Assembly: GCA_027257055.1 (NCBI GenBank)
Contig: JAPVLO010000179.1
Span: 868,001-932,000, forward strand
Direction: 5' to 3'
DNA from: Cephalopachus bancanus
Lineage: Eukaryota > Chordata > Mammalia > Primates > Tarsiidae
Length of the DNA stretch: 64,000 nt
Each line of letters starts with the position of its first letter. Position 1 is the stretch's first letter. Of this stretch, positions 33,925-46,189 are shown one piece after another. Both the position numbers and the translations under genes were made by a program. The notes under the pieces are model-generated. The model was not told the DNA's origin. It saw only the letters and a list, made by a program, of their open reading frames with translations, and searched no databases.

Positions 33925-35611
33925 CAAGATGTGATACCTTTATTGGAGCACACTGACTCCTTTTTTGGCATTTGGCATGCAGCTATTGCTCTGGCAATGA
34001 ATTTTTTTCAATTATCATCAATAAAAAGAATCAGAAGCAGGTTGCTTTTACAGGGAAGTACACTAGGACATTCCTGAGCTGGGCTGTGTCAATTCTCTAT
34101 TCTTTGTCATAACAGGAGCTATAGAACATTGATTATTTGGACATTCTGCAAACCATCATGCTGGTTCACTCTAGTGATAATATAATTCTAAGTGGACCTA
34201 CTGAGAAACTGGCAAGAAAGCTAGATGCCCTCGTAAAATACAGGGTGACTGAGAGTGAGAGATAAACACTATGAAGATATAAGAATCTGCCACTTTGGTG
34301 AAGATTTTAGGGATCTAATGGTCTGGGGGGAAAAGAAACCCCTTTCAGATAAAGGGGGATGGTTGTACCTTGCACATTCTATCAGTAAAAAAAAAAAAGA
34401 CAAGGCACTTGGTGAGCCTCTTTAGATTGTGGAGACATCATGGGCCATAGTTGGAAATACTATTTTGATCCATTTACTGGGTGATTCAGAAGGCCACCAG
34501 TTTTAAGGGGGACTCAGGTCAAGAGAGAGCTCTGCGGCAAGTCCAGGTTACCCCTCCATTCAGGTCATACGACCCAGCAGAAGTGGTGCTATTAGAGGTA
34601 TTCAGGGTAAATAAAGAGGCTGCATGGCAAGTCCTTTTGGTTCTGAAGTAATGCCGTTCAGCAGCAGAGAGCTAATTGCCCTTTAAAGAACAACTCCTGT
34701 TGTGCTCCTAGGCTCCAGTAGACATTGACTTCCTGTGCAGAGACAGAAAGTGCTTCTGGGATGAAGGTGACCAATACATGCTGGGGATTCTCAGACACCC
34801 CACGTCAGAAGTTCAGAAGGTCATGCTACATTCAAGACCAGCTCACAGCAGGCCAGAAGATCCAAGTATTACATGAACAGATGGTCCAGAATCTCCAGAT
34901 AACAATCTCTGTGGCAATGATGCCTCTACCTCAGCTCAAGCCTATGGCTTCCTTGGGGGTGTGGTAGAGGGAGAGATTCATCATTAACTGGCAGAGGTGG
35001 ACAAAACTCAGGTCTGGTTCACAGATGGCTGGCCTATCATGATACTTTGAGGCTAGCCATAAATGGCTTGCTATTACTGTTCAGAAGTGGTCTTAAGGAC
35101 AGTGGTGGAGAAATTATAACAGTGGGCAGAGCTGCACGCAGTATTCTCAGCTGTTCCCCTGTGTGGAGAAATGGTCAGAGGAACAAGTATCCATAAATTC
35201 CTGGGCAGTGGCAAATGGCTTGGCTGGTTGATTAAGGCCCAGACAGGATTAGGACTGGTAGACCTGAACGCCGTGAAACTAATGAAATTAAAGGTCTTCA
35301 AGACATTGAGACAGGCTAGAGTATTTTTGAGATACCTTACCCTTGCACAAAGAGGATATAAGAGCTAGTGAGGCCTATAATTTGCATACTTGCAGATGAG
35401 ATCCAACACTTGACCTGAAAACAGTCCTGAGTCATTATCACCTGTGGATTAGCAGAAAATGTAGCTGTTTAACACCTACTGTCAGGAGGACAAATTCTTG
35501 CCACTGAAAAATTGTCACATCTGCCTCAAGTTAACTCTTTCCTGTAGGGTGGTAGTCAACCTAGGATTTCATAGAGCTTGCAGAAGAGGTTTTATTCACT
35601 GCGTTGCGCTT

Positions 35612-35701
35612 GCATGTTAATAAATATTTATGTGTGTGAAAGAATATTTTCTGAGAGCATGTTAATAAATATTTATGCATATGAAAGAATCTTTTCTGAG
35701 A
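35612..35701 (+). repeat. 45-bp tandem duplication
   Basis: Two adjacent 45-base units starting GCATGTTAATAAATATTTAT (35612-35656 and 35657-35701) differ at only a few bases. Confidence 0.92.
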
Positions 35702-36643
35702 CATGTTCTCATTATAATTTAGCAGCAATTATAGGCAACTTTCACCCACCTTAAATATTGTAGTGGCTACCATTATCCACTAAAATCAATCAAGAGTCCT
35801 GCATGGCTGCATTAGCCTGGGAATCTTGCAACACAAGTAACTGGGCAAAGATTAGGGTCCTAGGCTTGATCTATACAAATACCAAATTTATTATTATAAC
35901 AGAAAGGCAATTAAAACATTGTGGTACTGGTGCAGAGGTAGACAAACAAATGGACAGAGAAAAAGATCCAAGAAACATAGATATGGACTTTTGGTTTGAG
36001 GCAGATGCATACCATAAATCAGTGAGAGAAGGGTATGTTTTCAAAGAACAGATCTAGGACAATTGGGCATATATATGACCATAAAATGAAATTAGAACCC
36101 TATCTCACACCATCCATCAAAAGAAAGTCCAGTGGATTACAGACTTAAACAAAAAAGATTTACAAGTTTATTTGGGAGAAAAACCTTCATGAATTCAGAA
36201 AGGAAAGAGTTATCATTCAAGACACAAAAAGCCCTCTTCATACAGAAAAGAGCAATAATTTGACGACATTTAAATGATGAATTTATCAATGCCATGGAAC
36301 TTCTAAGGATGTATTTGAAGATAAATATATATGCATAAAAAGTCTGAAAAGTGATTTACACAAAATCAATATAATCACTAGATTAGATGATTCTTAAGGT
36401 CATGCCAGCTCTAATATTCTCTAATTTCTAAATCTCCTAGAACTCAGTTGTTGAATGGGCTTATTAATCTTACATAGAACAAGGGGCTGTGGGTATTTCA
36501 TGAAAAAGGAAAATATAACCCTGGCTAGAGAACAGAAAGACTTTCATTCTTCAAAGCCTGAGGATACAAAATAAAATGAAAAGAAAAACACTATATGATC
36601 TCACTTATATATGGAATGTTTTTTAAAAATTGAATGCATAGAG

Positions 36644-36926
36644 CCGGGCTTGGTGGCTCAGCCTGTAATCCTGCGCCTTTGGGAGGCTGAGGTGAGTGGG
36701 TTGCCTGAGCCCGCGGGTTCGAGACCCGCCTGGGCAGCGAGACCTCATCTCTACAATAAATCAAAAATCAGCTGGGCGTGGTAGTGCATGCCTGTAATTC
36801 CAGCTACTCGGAAGGCTGAGACGGAAGGATCGCCGGAGCCCAGCAGGCGAGGCTGCAGTGGCCAGGAGCGGCCACTGCACTCCAGTCTGGGCGACAGAGT
36901 GAGACTCTAACTTAAAAAAAAAAAAA
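36644..36926 (+). mobile_element. Alu, plus strand, inside the L1 3' UTR
   Basis: AGCCGGGCTTGGTGGCTCAG to poly-A. Target duplication AAAATTGAATGCATAG / AAAATTGAATACATAG. Confidence 0.92.
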
Positions 36927-37116
36927 AAATTGAATACATAGAAACAGAGTAGTATGATGCATACCAGGTGTGGGGGTGGGGGAATGGGGAGAGGTAGGTC
37001 AAAAGGTACAATGTAGTGTGAATAAATCTAAAGATCTTATGTACAGCATGCAGACTATAGTTCATAGTATTGTATTCCATACTGCAAATTTGCTGAAAGC
37101 ATAGTTTAGGTACTCT

Positions 37117-37164
<48 letters not shown>
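37117..37164 (+). repeat. (CA)n microsatellite
   Basis: About 23 uninterrupted CA dinucleotides at the place where the L1 3' UTR normally carries a short ACACAC run. Confidence 0.95.
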
Positions 37165-37167
<3 letters not shown>

Positions 37168-37379
37168 TGATGGGTATGTTGATTTCCTTGACTGTAATAA
37201 TCACTTCACTATGTATATTTACAAAACTTATGTTGTTTAACTTAAATTTATACAAAATTTTAAAGATAATATATTAAAATGTCTTTTTAAGTATTCCAAA
37301 AAATAAAGTGTGCTTCTTGTAAAGAAAAAGTAAAATAAATAAAATGATGAATTTCTGTATATCCAGAATTCATAAAAAC

Positions 37380-37520
37380 TATTGTAAATAAAACAACAGA
37401 CTACCCAATAAAAATGGGCAAAAGACTTGAACACACATTTTACAAAAGAGAAATTCCAAATGTCAATAATCTTAAGGAAAGATGCTCAACCACCAGTGAA
37501 ATACAACTTTAGAAGGGTAG
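37380..37520 (+). repeat. L1 ORF2 fragment, plus strand
   Basis: CCAATAAAAATGGGCAAAAG followed by ACTTGAACACACATTTTACA and GATGCTCAACCACCAGTG is the conserved ORF2 C-terminal stretch. Confidence 0.7.
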
Positions 37521-37664
37521 ATGGGGCAAGGTGGACTTGTATTGCGAAGTCCCTCTGTCCTAAATCCAAATATACATGTAAATATACACAAAAATATATA
37601 CCTACATGGAAATATACACATAAATATATACATACACTGAAATAAACATTTCTGAACACTTTCT

Positions 37665-37956
37665 TTTTTTTTTTTTTGAGTTGGAGTCTCACTCTGTCGC
37701 CCAGACTGGAGTGCAGTGGCCCGCTCCCAGCCACCGCAGCCTCGACCTCTGGGCTCCGGCGATCCTTCCGCCTCAGCCTTCCAAGTAGCTGGAACTACAG
37801 GCGCGTGCTACCACGGCCGGCTAATTTTTTGATTTATTGTAGAGATGAAGTCTCACCAGGTTTTCCTGGTGGGTCTCGAATCCACGGGCTCAGGCTATCC
37901 ACTCACCTCAGCCTCCCAAGGCGCAGGATTACAGGCTGAGCCACCGAGCCCTGCTT
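37665..37956 (-). mobile_element. Alu, minus strand
   Basis: Poly-T to GAGCCACCGAGCCCTGCT. Flanks ACATTTCTGAACACTTTCTT and ACATTTCTGAATACTTTCTT. Confidence 0.92.
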
Positions 37957-38049
37957 ACATTTCTGAATACTTTCTTCTGCCTGGAGAATAAACTGATAAA
38001 CTGTAGTCTTCATCCTTATGTAAGGAGGGTAGAAGAGAAGTTTTTTTCT

Positions 38050-38347
38050 TTTATTTATTTATTTTTTTGAGTTGGAGTCTCACTCTGTTGCCCAGGCTGG
38101 AGGGCAGAGGCACACTCACAGCCACACCAGCGTCAATCCTGGGCTCTGGTGATTCTTCCGCCTCAGACTTCCAAGTAGCCGGAACTACAGGTGCCTGCTA
38201 CTACACCCAGCTAATTTTTTTGATTTATTGTAGAGACAAGGTCTCGCCAAGTTGCCCAGGCTGGTCTCGAACCCGCAGGCTCAGGTAATCCACTCGCCTC
38301 AGCCTCCCAAAGTGCTGGGATTATAGGATCAGTCACCGAGCCCGGCC
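38050..38347 (-). mobile_element. Alu, minus strand
   Basis: (TTTA)n tail, then GAGTTGGAGTCTCACTCTG to CACCGAGCCCGGCC. Flanks AGAAGAGAAGTTT and AGAAGAGGAGTTT. Confidence 0.9.
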
Positions 38348-39599
38348 AGAAGAGGAGTTTCTATTAACATAGACTCAGAAGGAGGGTCAAGATATTTTTT
38401 AAAAAATAAAACATCCAATCAATTCTCCTTACTCGTGCCTCGCTTCTAGCAGTATCAACACAGCAATTCCTGAGCCTTTTGCAGGATTCTGTGGTTTCTA
38501 GCATGCTGCTTCTTGGCTCTCTCTAGTGCTGGCTTAAGTAAATGTCCTTGGTCTTACTGAGTCATGTATAATTCTTCCATCTGCTTCTAGCATCGACATT
38601 TTGTTGTTGTCTCTTTTTCATTCTTGCGGGTTTATTCCTTTAAAAACAAAAGTAAAACCCTTTATTATCATCTTAGTGGGGTTTCAGGAGGAAAAGAATA
38701 TCTACAAATATGCACAAATTAATGCCTCACCTCTGAACAAATAGTATGTAGACAAATGATTTTAAACTCAGTAAGAAAAAATCAAAATATAATATCCCTG
38801 ATTTGGTCCCTCATGGTCAACAGAATAGCAAAGAGCTGCACGAGAATAAATTATTTTCTCCATTTTTAGTCAAGTTTTCTCTCATGGCTGTTTTTTTATT
38901 TCAGCCCCATAGAGAGGAAAATCTTCACAAAAACCTGAGTTGTATGTCCAAGGAGCCACACATGAATCAGTCAGGTTTTCTGGCGATGGCTTTTGGGGTG
39001 AACAGTGCTCGATCTCAGGAGGACCCTCCCTCTAGGCTAATTCAGAGGGAGGTTTCCCCTCTTCATGGAAGTGTAGAGAGGTTGCAAACTTGTTCACACT
39101 ACTAGTCAGATATCCATCCTAAAATGTAGTTTATTTTGCTTGTACCTGATCTGACTTCTCTGCAGAGCAAGGTAGGGAGCCCAAGCTTCATTCAGCTCCC
39201 AGACAACCTGGGAAATGTTTAGCTGTTCTTGATAATATGTCCAGTCTCAGAGGCCCGCCCCTGCCCCAATTTCTCCTCCTCCGAGGGTGTCTGGGTTCAT
39301 GGAGGGGCTTTCGAGGCTTTTTTGAAGAAGAGGGCATTTGGCCTCTTGAGGTCTCTGATGCTGAAATCCATGGTAAAGTTCTCTGGGCCATTCTTTTGGC
39401 CTTGGCTACGCTTCCAAAAAGCACCAACCCTCTCTTACTGCTGGTTGGCTTCTACCTTGGCTCTCACCAGTTAATGTCACCTGCGTAAGCTCCCAACGGG
39501 CCCCTAATTCTGCATAGTTTGTGCCGCAGCTCAAAAACAGGTCTAATGCACATGGTCTTCAGGCAGCTTCCCTAGCTATAGTAATCGCTTGCTAAGTAT
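38348..39599. other. intergenic sequence, nothing recognised
   Basis: About 1.2 kb of unique sequence. Overlapping open frames at 39188-39488 on both strands cancel as evidence for coding. Confidence 0.45.
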
Positions 39600-39662
39600 A
39601 TGTACATCAAAGCATCACACTGTACACCTTAAATATATATGATTTTTATTAAAAACTTAAAG
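39600..39662 (+). repeat. L1 3' tail fragment, plus strand
   Basis: ATGTACATCAAAGCATCACA then CTGTACACCTTAAATATATA is the L1M 3' terminus. Confidence 0.65.
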
Positions 39663-39750
39663 TGATACATAACAAAGAAATAGACATAAAATAAGAAAAT
39701 TTAAATGATCAGGAACAATAATTAGGTCAGAGTTGGTTGAAAATCTCTGG

Positions 39751-40050
39751 CCGGGCTCAGTGGCTCAGCCTGTAATCCCAACATTTTGGGAGGCCAAGGC
39801 GAGTGGATTGCCTGAGCCCGCAGGTTCAAGACCTGCCCGCCCAGGCAACTTGGTGAGACCTCCTGTCTACAATAAATCAAAAATTAGCTGGGCACGGTAG
39901 TGTGCTCCTGTAGTTCCAGCTACTTGGAAGGCTGAGGCAGAAGGATCGCCAGAGCCCAGTAGGTCGAGGCTGTGGTGGCCAGGAGCATGCCACTGCACTC
40001 CAGTCTGGGCAATGGAGTGAAACTCCAACTCAAAAAAAAAAGAAAGAAAA
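39751..40050 (+). mobile_element. Alu, plus strand
   Basis: GGCCGGGCTCAGTGGCTCAG to CTCCAACTC and poly-A. Flanked by GAAAATCTCTG on both sides. Confidence 0.92.
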
Positions 40051-40500
40051 TCTCTGCATTGAAAAAGTGGTAGGAAAATCGCAGCAGTTCCAATGTATGA
40101 TTACCACAGGATAGCATTTTCCAGAAATGCTCCTTAGATTTTCCAGTGACATTGCAGACTTTGAGTCATTTTTGTTAAAATTTAAGTTCGAGAAGCCATA
40201 TTCTCCACAGGTGATTGAAAATGGCAAGGTCAAATATATTTTGAGAGCTACAGAGATGATTTTTAAAATGTGCCTGGTAAATTATTGCTGCAAATACATT
40301 AAAATTTTTCAACAGGGGTCATCGATGTTAGAAAATCACCTATGTCCATTAGTTCTTCCCATTAATATCCTATTAATTTAACATATCTTACCATGTTTAT
40401 CAGTCAATTTTAACTGCAAGCTTAACTTAGTTCCAGGAAATAATGATTATTATAATCTTCGAATTATATATGTCTTACCATTAAAAGACAATAATTTAAC

Positions 40501-40786
40501 CATGTATATATATATATATAAATTTTTTTTTTGAGTAGGGTCTTACAGAGTGGAGTGCAGTGGCACCATCACGGCTAACCACAGACTCAACCTGCTGGGC
40601 TCAGGCGATCCTTCCACCTCAGCCTCCTGAGTAGCTGGGACTAGTCCTAGCTAAGTCTTCGATTTTCGTAGAGACAAAGCTTCGCTGTGTTGCCCAGGCT
40701 GGTCTCAAACTCCTGGGCTTAAGCGTTTCTCCTGCTTTGGCCTCCCAAAGTGCTGGGATTACAGGAGTGAACCACTGTGCCTGCCT
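40501..40786 (-). mobile_element. Alu, older and shortened, minus strand, after an AT microsatellite
   Basis: (TA)n at 40503-40520, then poly-T, GAGTAGGGTCTTACAGAGTG to GAACCACTGTGCCTGCC. Confidence 0.8.
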
Positions 40787-41177
40787 TAACCCTATAAATA
40801 TTATAAAACTTTTTTTTTAGGGATATTGTATTTTAATATAGAAAAAAGAAAAATTAATCTTGAAATTTAGTGTTGGGTGGTAAACTGTGGGATCTGTGAT
40901 CAAAGTGTTCTGTTCCTCCTCCTTTTTCTAGTATTTTCTACATTTGAGAGGTTGATTTCAGTGTCAGAAAACTCTGCAGTTTGTTTCACCTAAATAACAT
41001 ACTTTTCCAAAATAAATAACACTGCATGTTTCTTCAAAGAATTTCTCAATCCCTTTGATACTTTCATGCACATTAATACATTGAATTTTTGTTACTGCAT
41101 CCTTTGCTTATAACATTAATTTCACTTACAACATGATTCCACATTAGTGCTGAGGAAATACAATCGAAAGTGGGTAT
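40787..41177. other. intergenic sequence, nothing recognised
   Basis: AT-rich unique sequence. Confidence 0.5.
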
Positions 41178-41482
41178 TTTTTTTTTTTTTTTTTTTTAGT
41201 TGGAGTCTCAGTCTTTAGTTGGAGTCTCCACCCAGACTGGAGTGCAGTGGCCGCTCCCAGCCACCGCAGCCTCGACCTGCTGGGCTCCGGCGATCCTTCC
41301 GCCTCAGCCTTCCAAGTAGCCGGAATTACAGGCATGTGCTACCACGCCCGGCTGATTTTTTTATTTATTGTAGAGATGAGGTCTCGCTGCCCAGGCGGGT
41401 CTCAAACCCACGGGCTCAAGCAATCCACTCACCTCAGCTTCCCAAAGGCGCAGAATTACAGGCTGAGCCACCGAGCCCGGCT
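41178..41482 (-). mobile_element. Alu with small terminal duplication, minus strand
   Basis: Poly-T, then TTAGTTGGAGTCTC appears twice in succession, and the body ends GCCACCGAGCCCGGCT. Flanks GAAAGTGGGTATTTTT and GAAAGTAGGTATTTTT. Confidence 0.9.
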
Positions 41483-42187
41483 GAAAGTAGGTATTTTTAA
41501 AAAGCACACCTTTGGCTTTCATTCTAGAATGCACAATTTTCTATTTTCCAGATTTTCCGAGTGAGTTAATCTGAGGTCTGACGGCATCAACCCTCTTTCC
41601 ATTTGAGTTTCAACAATATTTTTGAATGTATTCTTGGCAAATGTGTTCTCACTCTCCCCTGATATTTACTGAAGCAGTAGTGTGGTCAGATAGTTCTTGG
41701 ATATTAGCAAAAAGTTTAGCATTGTCACAAGAGTTTTAGCTGCCATGTTCACTGCCATGTTTGAAAATGTGCAAAACAAAAAATATAGACTACCCTAGAA
41801 TTCTCTTGTGGCCCTGCTCTTGCCGACTATTCCGTTTTCTCAGCATATTTATGGTCTATCAAGTATTTCTGTCTTAATCCAGTTTTAGTCTTTGAAAAAT
41901 ATGCATAAATTCTCATTAGCCATGTCCCCTGCTGCGCAAAATCCCACCAAATGCTCAAATACAGAATATTTGCATCTTGGAAATCCAGGAATCAGACAAT
42001 AGTTATCTGTTCTTTGTGGCTACACATGGGATTTTGTCTACAACAGATGTGTGGTGTTTTACATTTCTTACTTTATTCAAAGGTATTTCATTCACCACTT
42101 CTGTAGGACTTCGTGCAGTTTTGTGTTTCATTCCCTAAATCATGTGTGATATTTCACATTGATCCTTAGACTCTGTTCTGCTATAAT
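41483..42187. other. intergenic sequence, possible old unassigned repeat
   Basis: AT-rich sequence of old-repeat character (with 43106-43625 it may belong to one decayed element), but no family can be named. Confidence 0.3.
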
Positions 42188-42607
42188 TTTTTTTCTTTTG
42201 AGTTCGATTCTCACTCTGTCCCCCAGGCTGGAGTACAGTGGCAAGCTCATGGTCACCCTACATCCTGCTGGGCTCCGGTGATCCTCCTGCCTCAGCCTTC
42301 CAAGTAGCTGGAACTACAGGCACGTGCTACCACACCCAGCTAATTTTTTGATTTATTGTAGAGATGAGGTCTCGCCAAGTTGCCCAGGCGGGTCTTGAAC
42401 CTGCGGGCTCAGGCAATCCACTCACCTCAGCCTCCCAAGGTGCAGGATTACAGGCTGAGCCACCAAGCCCGGCTTAATTCTTGATTTGTTGTAGAGACGA
42501 GGTCTTGCCGAGTTGCCTGGGCTGGTCTCGAACCCATGGGCTCAGGCAATCCACTCACCTTGGCCTCCTAAAGCACTGGGATTACAGACTGAGCCACAGA
42601 ACTTGGC
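42188..42607 (-). mobile_element. apparent trimeric Alu (duplicated left arm), minus strand
   Basis: Reading the plus strand: a right arm (from TTTTGAGTTCGATTCTCAC), a left arm ending GCTGAGCCACCAAGCCCGGC at about 42473, then immediately a second left arm (42477-42607) ending CCACAGAACTTGGCC. The flanks CTATAATTTT (about 42181) and CTATAATTTC (42608) bracket the whole unit. This supports a single three-arm Alu rather than two independent insertions. Confidence 0.7.
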
Positions 42608-42807
42608 CTATAATTTCACCATTGTTTCTGCCAAATGGAGAAAATTCCCACTATCACATTCATAAAAGTTCTTAGAGTATCCTCTGAACACCAGATATTG
42701 TCTGCAGAAATAACTGTATCATGCATTCAGTATACCAAAAATTTTTAAATTTCATGTAGTTCCTGTTCTATTGCCTGGACTATTCCATTTTTTCAAATTT
42801 TTACTTT

Positions 42808-43105
42808 ATTTATTTATTTTTTTGAGTCAGAGTCTCACTCTGTCACCTAGGCTGGAGTGCAGTGGCGTGCTCACGGCCACCCCAGCATTTGACCTGCTGG
42901 GCTCCGGCGATCCTTCTGCCTCAGCCTTCTGAGTAGCTGGAACTACAGGCGTGCGCTATCACACCTGGCTAGTTTTTTTATTTATAGTAGAGACGAGGTC
43001 TCGCCAAGTTGTCTGGGCTGGTCTCTAACCCGTGGGCTCAGGCAATCCACTAGCCTCAGCCTCCCAAATTGCTGGGATTACAGGCTGAGCCACCAAGCCT
43101 GGCCA
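42808..43105 (-). mobile_element. Alu, minus strand
   Basis: (TTTA)n tail, GAGTCAGAGTCTCACTCTG to GCCACCAAGCCTGGCC. Confidence 0.88.
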
Positions 43106-43625
43106 CTTTTAAATAGTGAATATTGAAGATGTGCATTTCACTTATTTTGTGTTTGCCAAGCACATGTGACAATTGCTGGCGATCTTTATGTCCATTTTCA
43201 TCCTGCAGTGAATTTTTTTTTATCCCTAGAGAGTTTGCGACACAAACAGTAGACAGAGTCTTTGAGACAGAATAATACAGCGAAGTTCTGTTGATTTCTT
43301 TTCTCCATTTGAGAAGAAAGTGTGTGTAGTAAGTTTCTAATGTTTCTAACAAGAGTTTTCAACAAGAGGGTCTTTTAATGTTTATATCGTATGGTTATGT
43401 CCTTAGTTGAGTAGAAACTACATTTGGTTGAATGCATTTTTTTACAAAATTTCTCTTCTAGTTTTTCTGGAAATTTACCAGTTATGGCTGACATGGAATC
43501 AAAGCATTTGGTTACCTGCTGCTTACCAGTGACACAGCCATGTTATAGTCTTCTCTGGAGTGGTTTCATTTTATTCCCACATTTTGGTTGCTTTTTTTGA
43601 AGATTTACTTAATGATAAAAATATT
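43106..43625. other. intergenic sequence, possible old unassigned repeat
   Basis: No family recognised. Minus-strand open frame 43056-43352 starts in the Alu and is not convincing. Confidence 0.35.
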
Positions 43626-43922
43626 AGCCGGGCTCGGTGGCTCAGCTTGTAATCCCGCGCCTTTGGGAGGCTGAGGTGAGTGGATTGCCTGAGCCTACGG
43701 GTTCGAGACCCGCCTGGGCAGCGAGACCTCATCTCTACAATAAATCAAAAAATCAGCCGGGCGTGATAGCGCATGCCTGTAATTCCGGCCACTCGGAAGG
43801 CTGAGGTGGAAGGATCGCCGGAGCCCAGCAGGTCGAGGCTGCGGTGGCCGGAAGCGGCCACTGCACTCCAGTCTGGGTGACAGAGTGAGACTCCAACTCA
43901 AAAAAAAAAAAAAAAAAAAAAA
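43626..43922 (+). mobile_element. Alu, young type, plus strand
   Basis: AGCCGGGCTCGGTGGCTCAG, AATCCCGCGCC, right arm CGGTGGCCGGAAGCGGCC, CTCCAACTC and a long pure poly-A. Confidence 0.93.
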
Positions 43923-44033
43923 TTTAATCATTTGTGTTTTTGTTTTCTACTAACTAAAAATTTTTTCTCTCTTCCATCTCAGGAGAAACAATAGTAATTT
44001 AGTTTTTTTAAATCTTAGATGGTTTTAACTTTA

Positions 44034-44340
<307 letters not shown>

Positions 44341-44544
44341 AAAAATTTGTATAACCAATCTCTCAATTTTAACTGCACTTGGTTTTTTACTGACAAGATT
44401 TTCATAACGGCAAATTAAACAATTGCATTATGAAAGATGAAATTTAGTCAGTACACTAATACCAATAGGTTATTGAAAGTTTTTTAAAAAGATGCTCACT
44501 GATTGGTACATTAGACTGGAAAACAGTTCTTGCTTTTTAAAATT

Positions 44545-44850
44545 AATTAATTATTATTATTATTTTTGAGTTGGGGTCTCACTCTGTCGTCCAGGCTGGA
44601 GTGCACTGGCACACTCATGGCCACCCCAGCATTGACCTGCTGGACTCCAGAGATTCTTCCGCCTCAGCCTTCCAAGTAGCTGGAACCACAGTGCAGGCTA
44701 CTATGCCCAGCTAATTTCCTTTTTAAAAAATTTATTGTAGAGACAGGGTCTCGCCAAGTTGCCCGGGCTGGTCTACCATGGACTCAGACAATCCACTTGC
44801 CTCGGCCTCCCAAAGTGCTGGGATGACAGACTGAGCCACTGAGTCCAGTC
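44545..44850 (-). mobile_element. Alu, minus strand, with ATT microsatellite tail
   Basis: (ATT)n at 44545-44562, then GAGTTGGGGTCTCACTCTG to GAGCCACTGAGTCCAGTC. Confidence 0.87.
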
Positions 44851-44865
44851 AACAGATCCTATTTT

Positions 44866-45155
44866 TTTTTTTTTTTTGAGTTGGAGTCTCACTCTGTCGC
44901 CCAGACTGGAGTGCAGTGGCCGCTCCCGGCCACCGCAGCCTCGACCTGCTGGGCTCCGGTGATCCTTCCGCTTCAGCCTTCCAAGTAGCTGGAACTACAG
45001 GCACGCGCTACCATGCCTGGCTAATTTTTGATTTATTGTAGAGATGAGGTCTCGCCAAGTTGCCCAGGTGGGTCTCAAACCCGCGGGCTCAGTCAATTCA
45101 GTCACCTCGGCCTACCAAAGCACTGGGATTACAGGCTGAGCCACCGAGCCTGGCC
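44866..45155 (-). mobile_element. Alu, young type, minus strand
   Basis: Poly-T to GAGCCACCGAGCCTGGCC. Target duplication AGATCCTATTTT on both sides. Confidence 0.93.
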
Positions 45156-46173
45156 AGATCCTATTTTAAAAGCACAGATTTATTAATATTTAAATGGGCT
45201 TGATTACCGACTGGCTCCTTCTTCATAAGTTAATGAAGAACCATTTATATTCTACTCTATTGCAATGAGCCACTTCTCTTTTGTCCATCAAAAATGACCA
45301 AAGTATACTTATTTTGTTAAAATAAGATACATTACTGCCATCTCCTGGAAAATTGTCATCATGATTATACAGGTTGTCCATTCTCAAAGTGGACAAAGAT
45401 GTAATAAAGACAAAATTCATGATAACAAATGTCTTTCATGTGAACAACTCTTTCTTTATGTGTAGTGTTTTTGTGCAGTGCACATTCTGCGTTTAGTTAC
45501 CTTCTGGATCCAGTCATGGTTTTTCCAGATACTTTCCTAATCACAGGGGAGACTTTAAGAAGAATCTTGGGTTTCCCTGGCCAATAACAGCCATATTTCC
45601 CAGATTTGAAGATAAAAGTGGGCAGATTATAGATAGGCAGTAGGCAGATACCCCCTGTCCTTGAGCTGTGCTACATGTTGCCTATACATTCTAATCTATG
45701 ACCTCACAAGACTTGGTCTCAAAGGGGAGATGATGAGGAAGATCAAACAGGAGAACCCAAATGATTTCAGGAGTCCAGGAGGGGCAGGGCACGCTCTTAT
45801 TTCCTCCACTTCATATTCTATGTCTTCTAACTGCTAAGCCTTCAAGGTTGACTGGTTCACTTCCATGAGGGAAGGTCTAGTGGCCTTGAAGTGGGAGCTA
45901 AAGGAATATCGTTCACGTCCTCCAGCACCTGACTAGAAAGGCCCATAGCTGCCTCTCCTGTGCAGAGAGCAACGACGGCAGGGAGGCCATGGCGGCCATG
46001 GGGGGTCACAACTTCAGAAGAAAACAACAGGCCATCGGTGTAGGACTCCTCCTGCCCACTGGCTTCAAAGGATGGATCATGCCCTGCAATTTGGAAAGGA
46101 GAGATCAAACTGACTTCATTTTGGCTCTGGATCGAGAGCACCTAGACTTTGCACTTACGTCATCATAAGTTTT
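45156..46173. other. intergenic sequence, nothing recognised
   Basis: Unique sequence. No coding support. Confidence 0.45.
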
Positions 46174-46189
46174 AAAAGAATTTCCATAT

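Larger units (their letters stand above)
33250..35450 (+). pseudogene. decayed ERVL-type endogenous retrovirus pol (RT to RNase H), split by two Alus
   Basis: Plus-strand sequence follows the order of a class III (ERVL-like) pol gene. The reverse-transcriptase N-terminal region is at about 33270-33425. The palm region resumes after the Alus at about 33925-34300, and RNase H-like sequence lies at about 34960-35240. The frame is broken many times. At the position of the catalytic YxDD motif (about 34166-34190) the reading is destroyed, with a TAG and a TAA. No LTR is seen at either edge. It is an ancient non-functional remnant. Family assignment is from memory of ERVL-like sequences. Confidence 0.65.
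35890..37262 (+). mobile_element. L1 fragment (ORF2 end and 3' UTR), plus strand, with Alu insertion
   Basis: Words from the ORF2 C-terminal region (CATTGTGGTACTGGTGCAGA; CCTATCTCACACCATCCATC) precede 3' UTR sequence (TGATCTCACTTATATATGGA; GTACAGCATGCAGACTATAG) in L1M order. Frame-disrupted. An Alu sits at 36644-36926 and an expanded CA repeat at 37117-37164. Confidence 0.75.
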
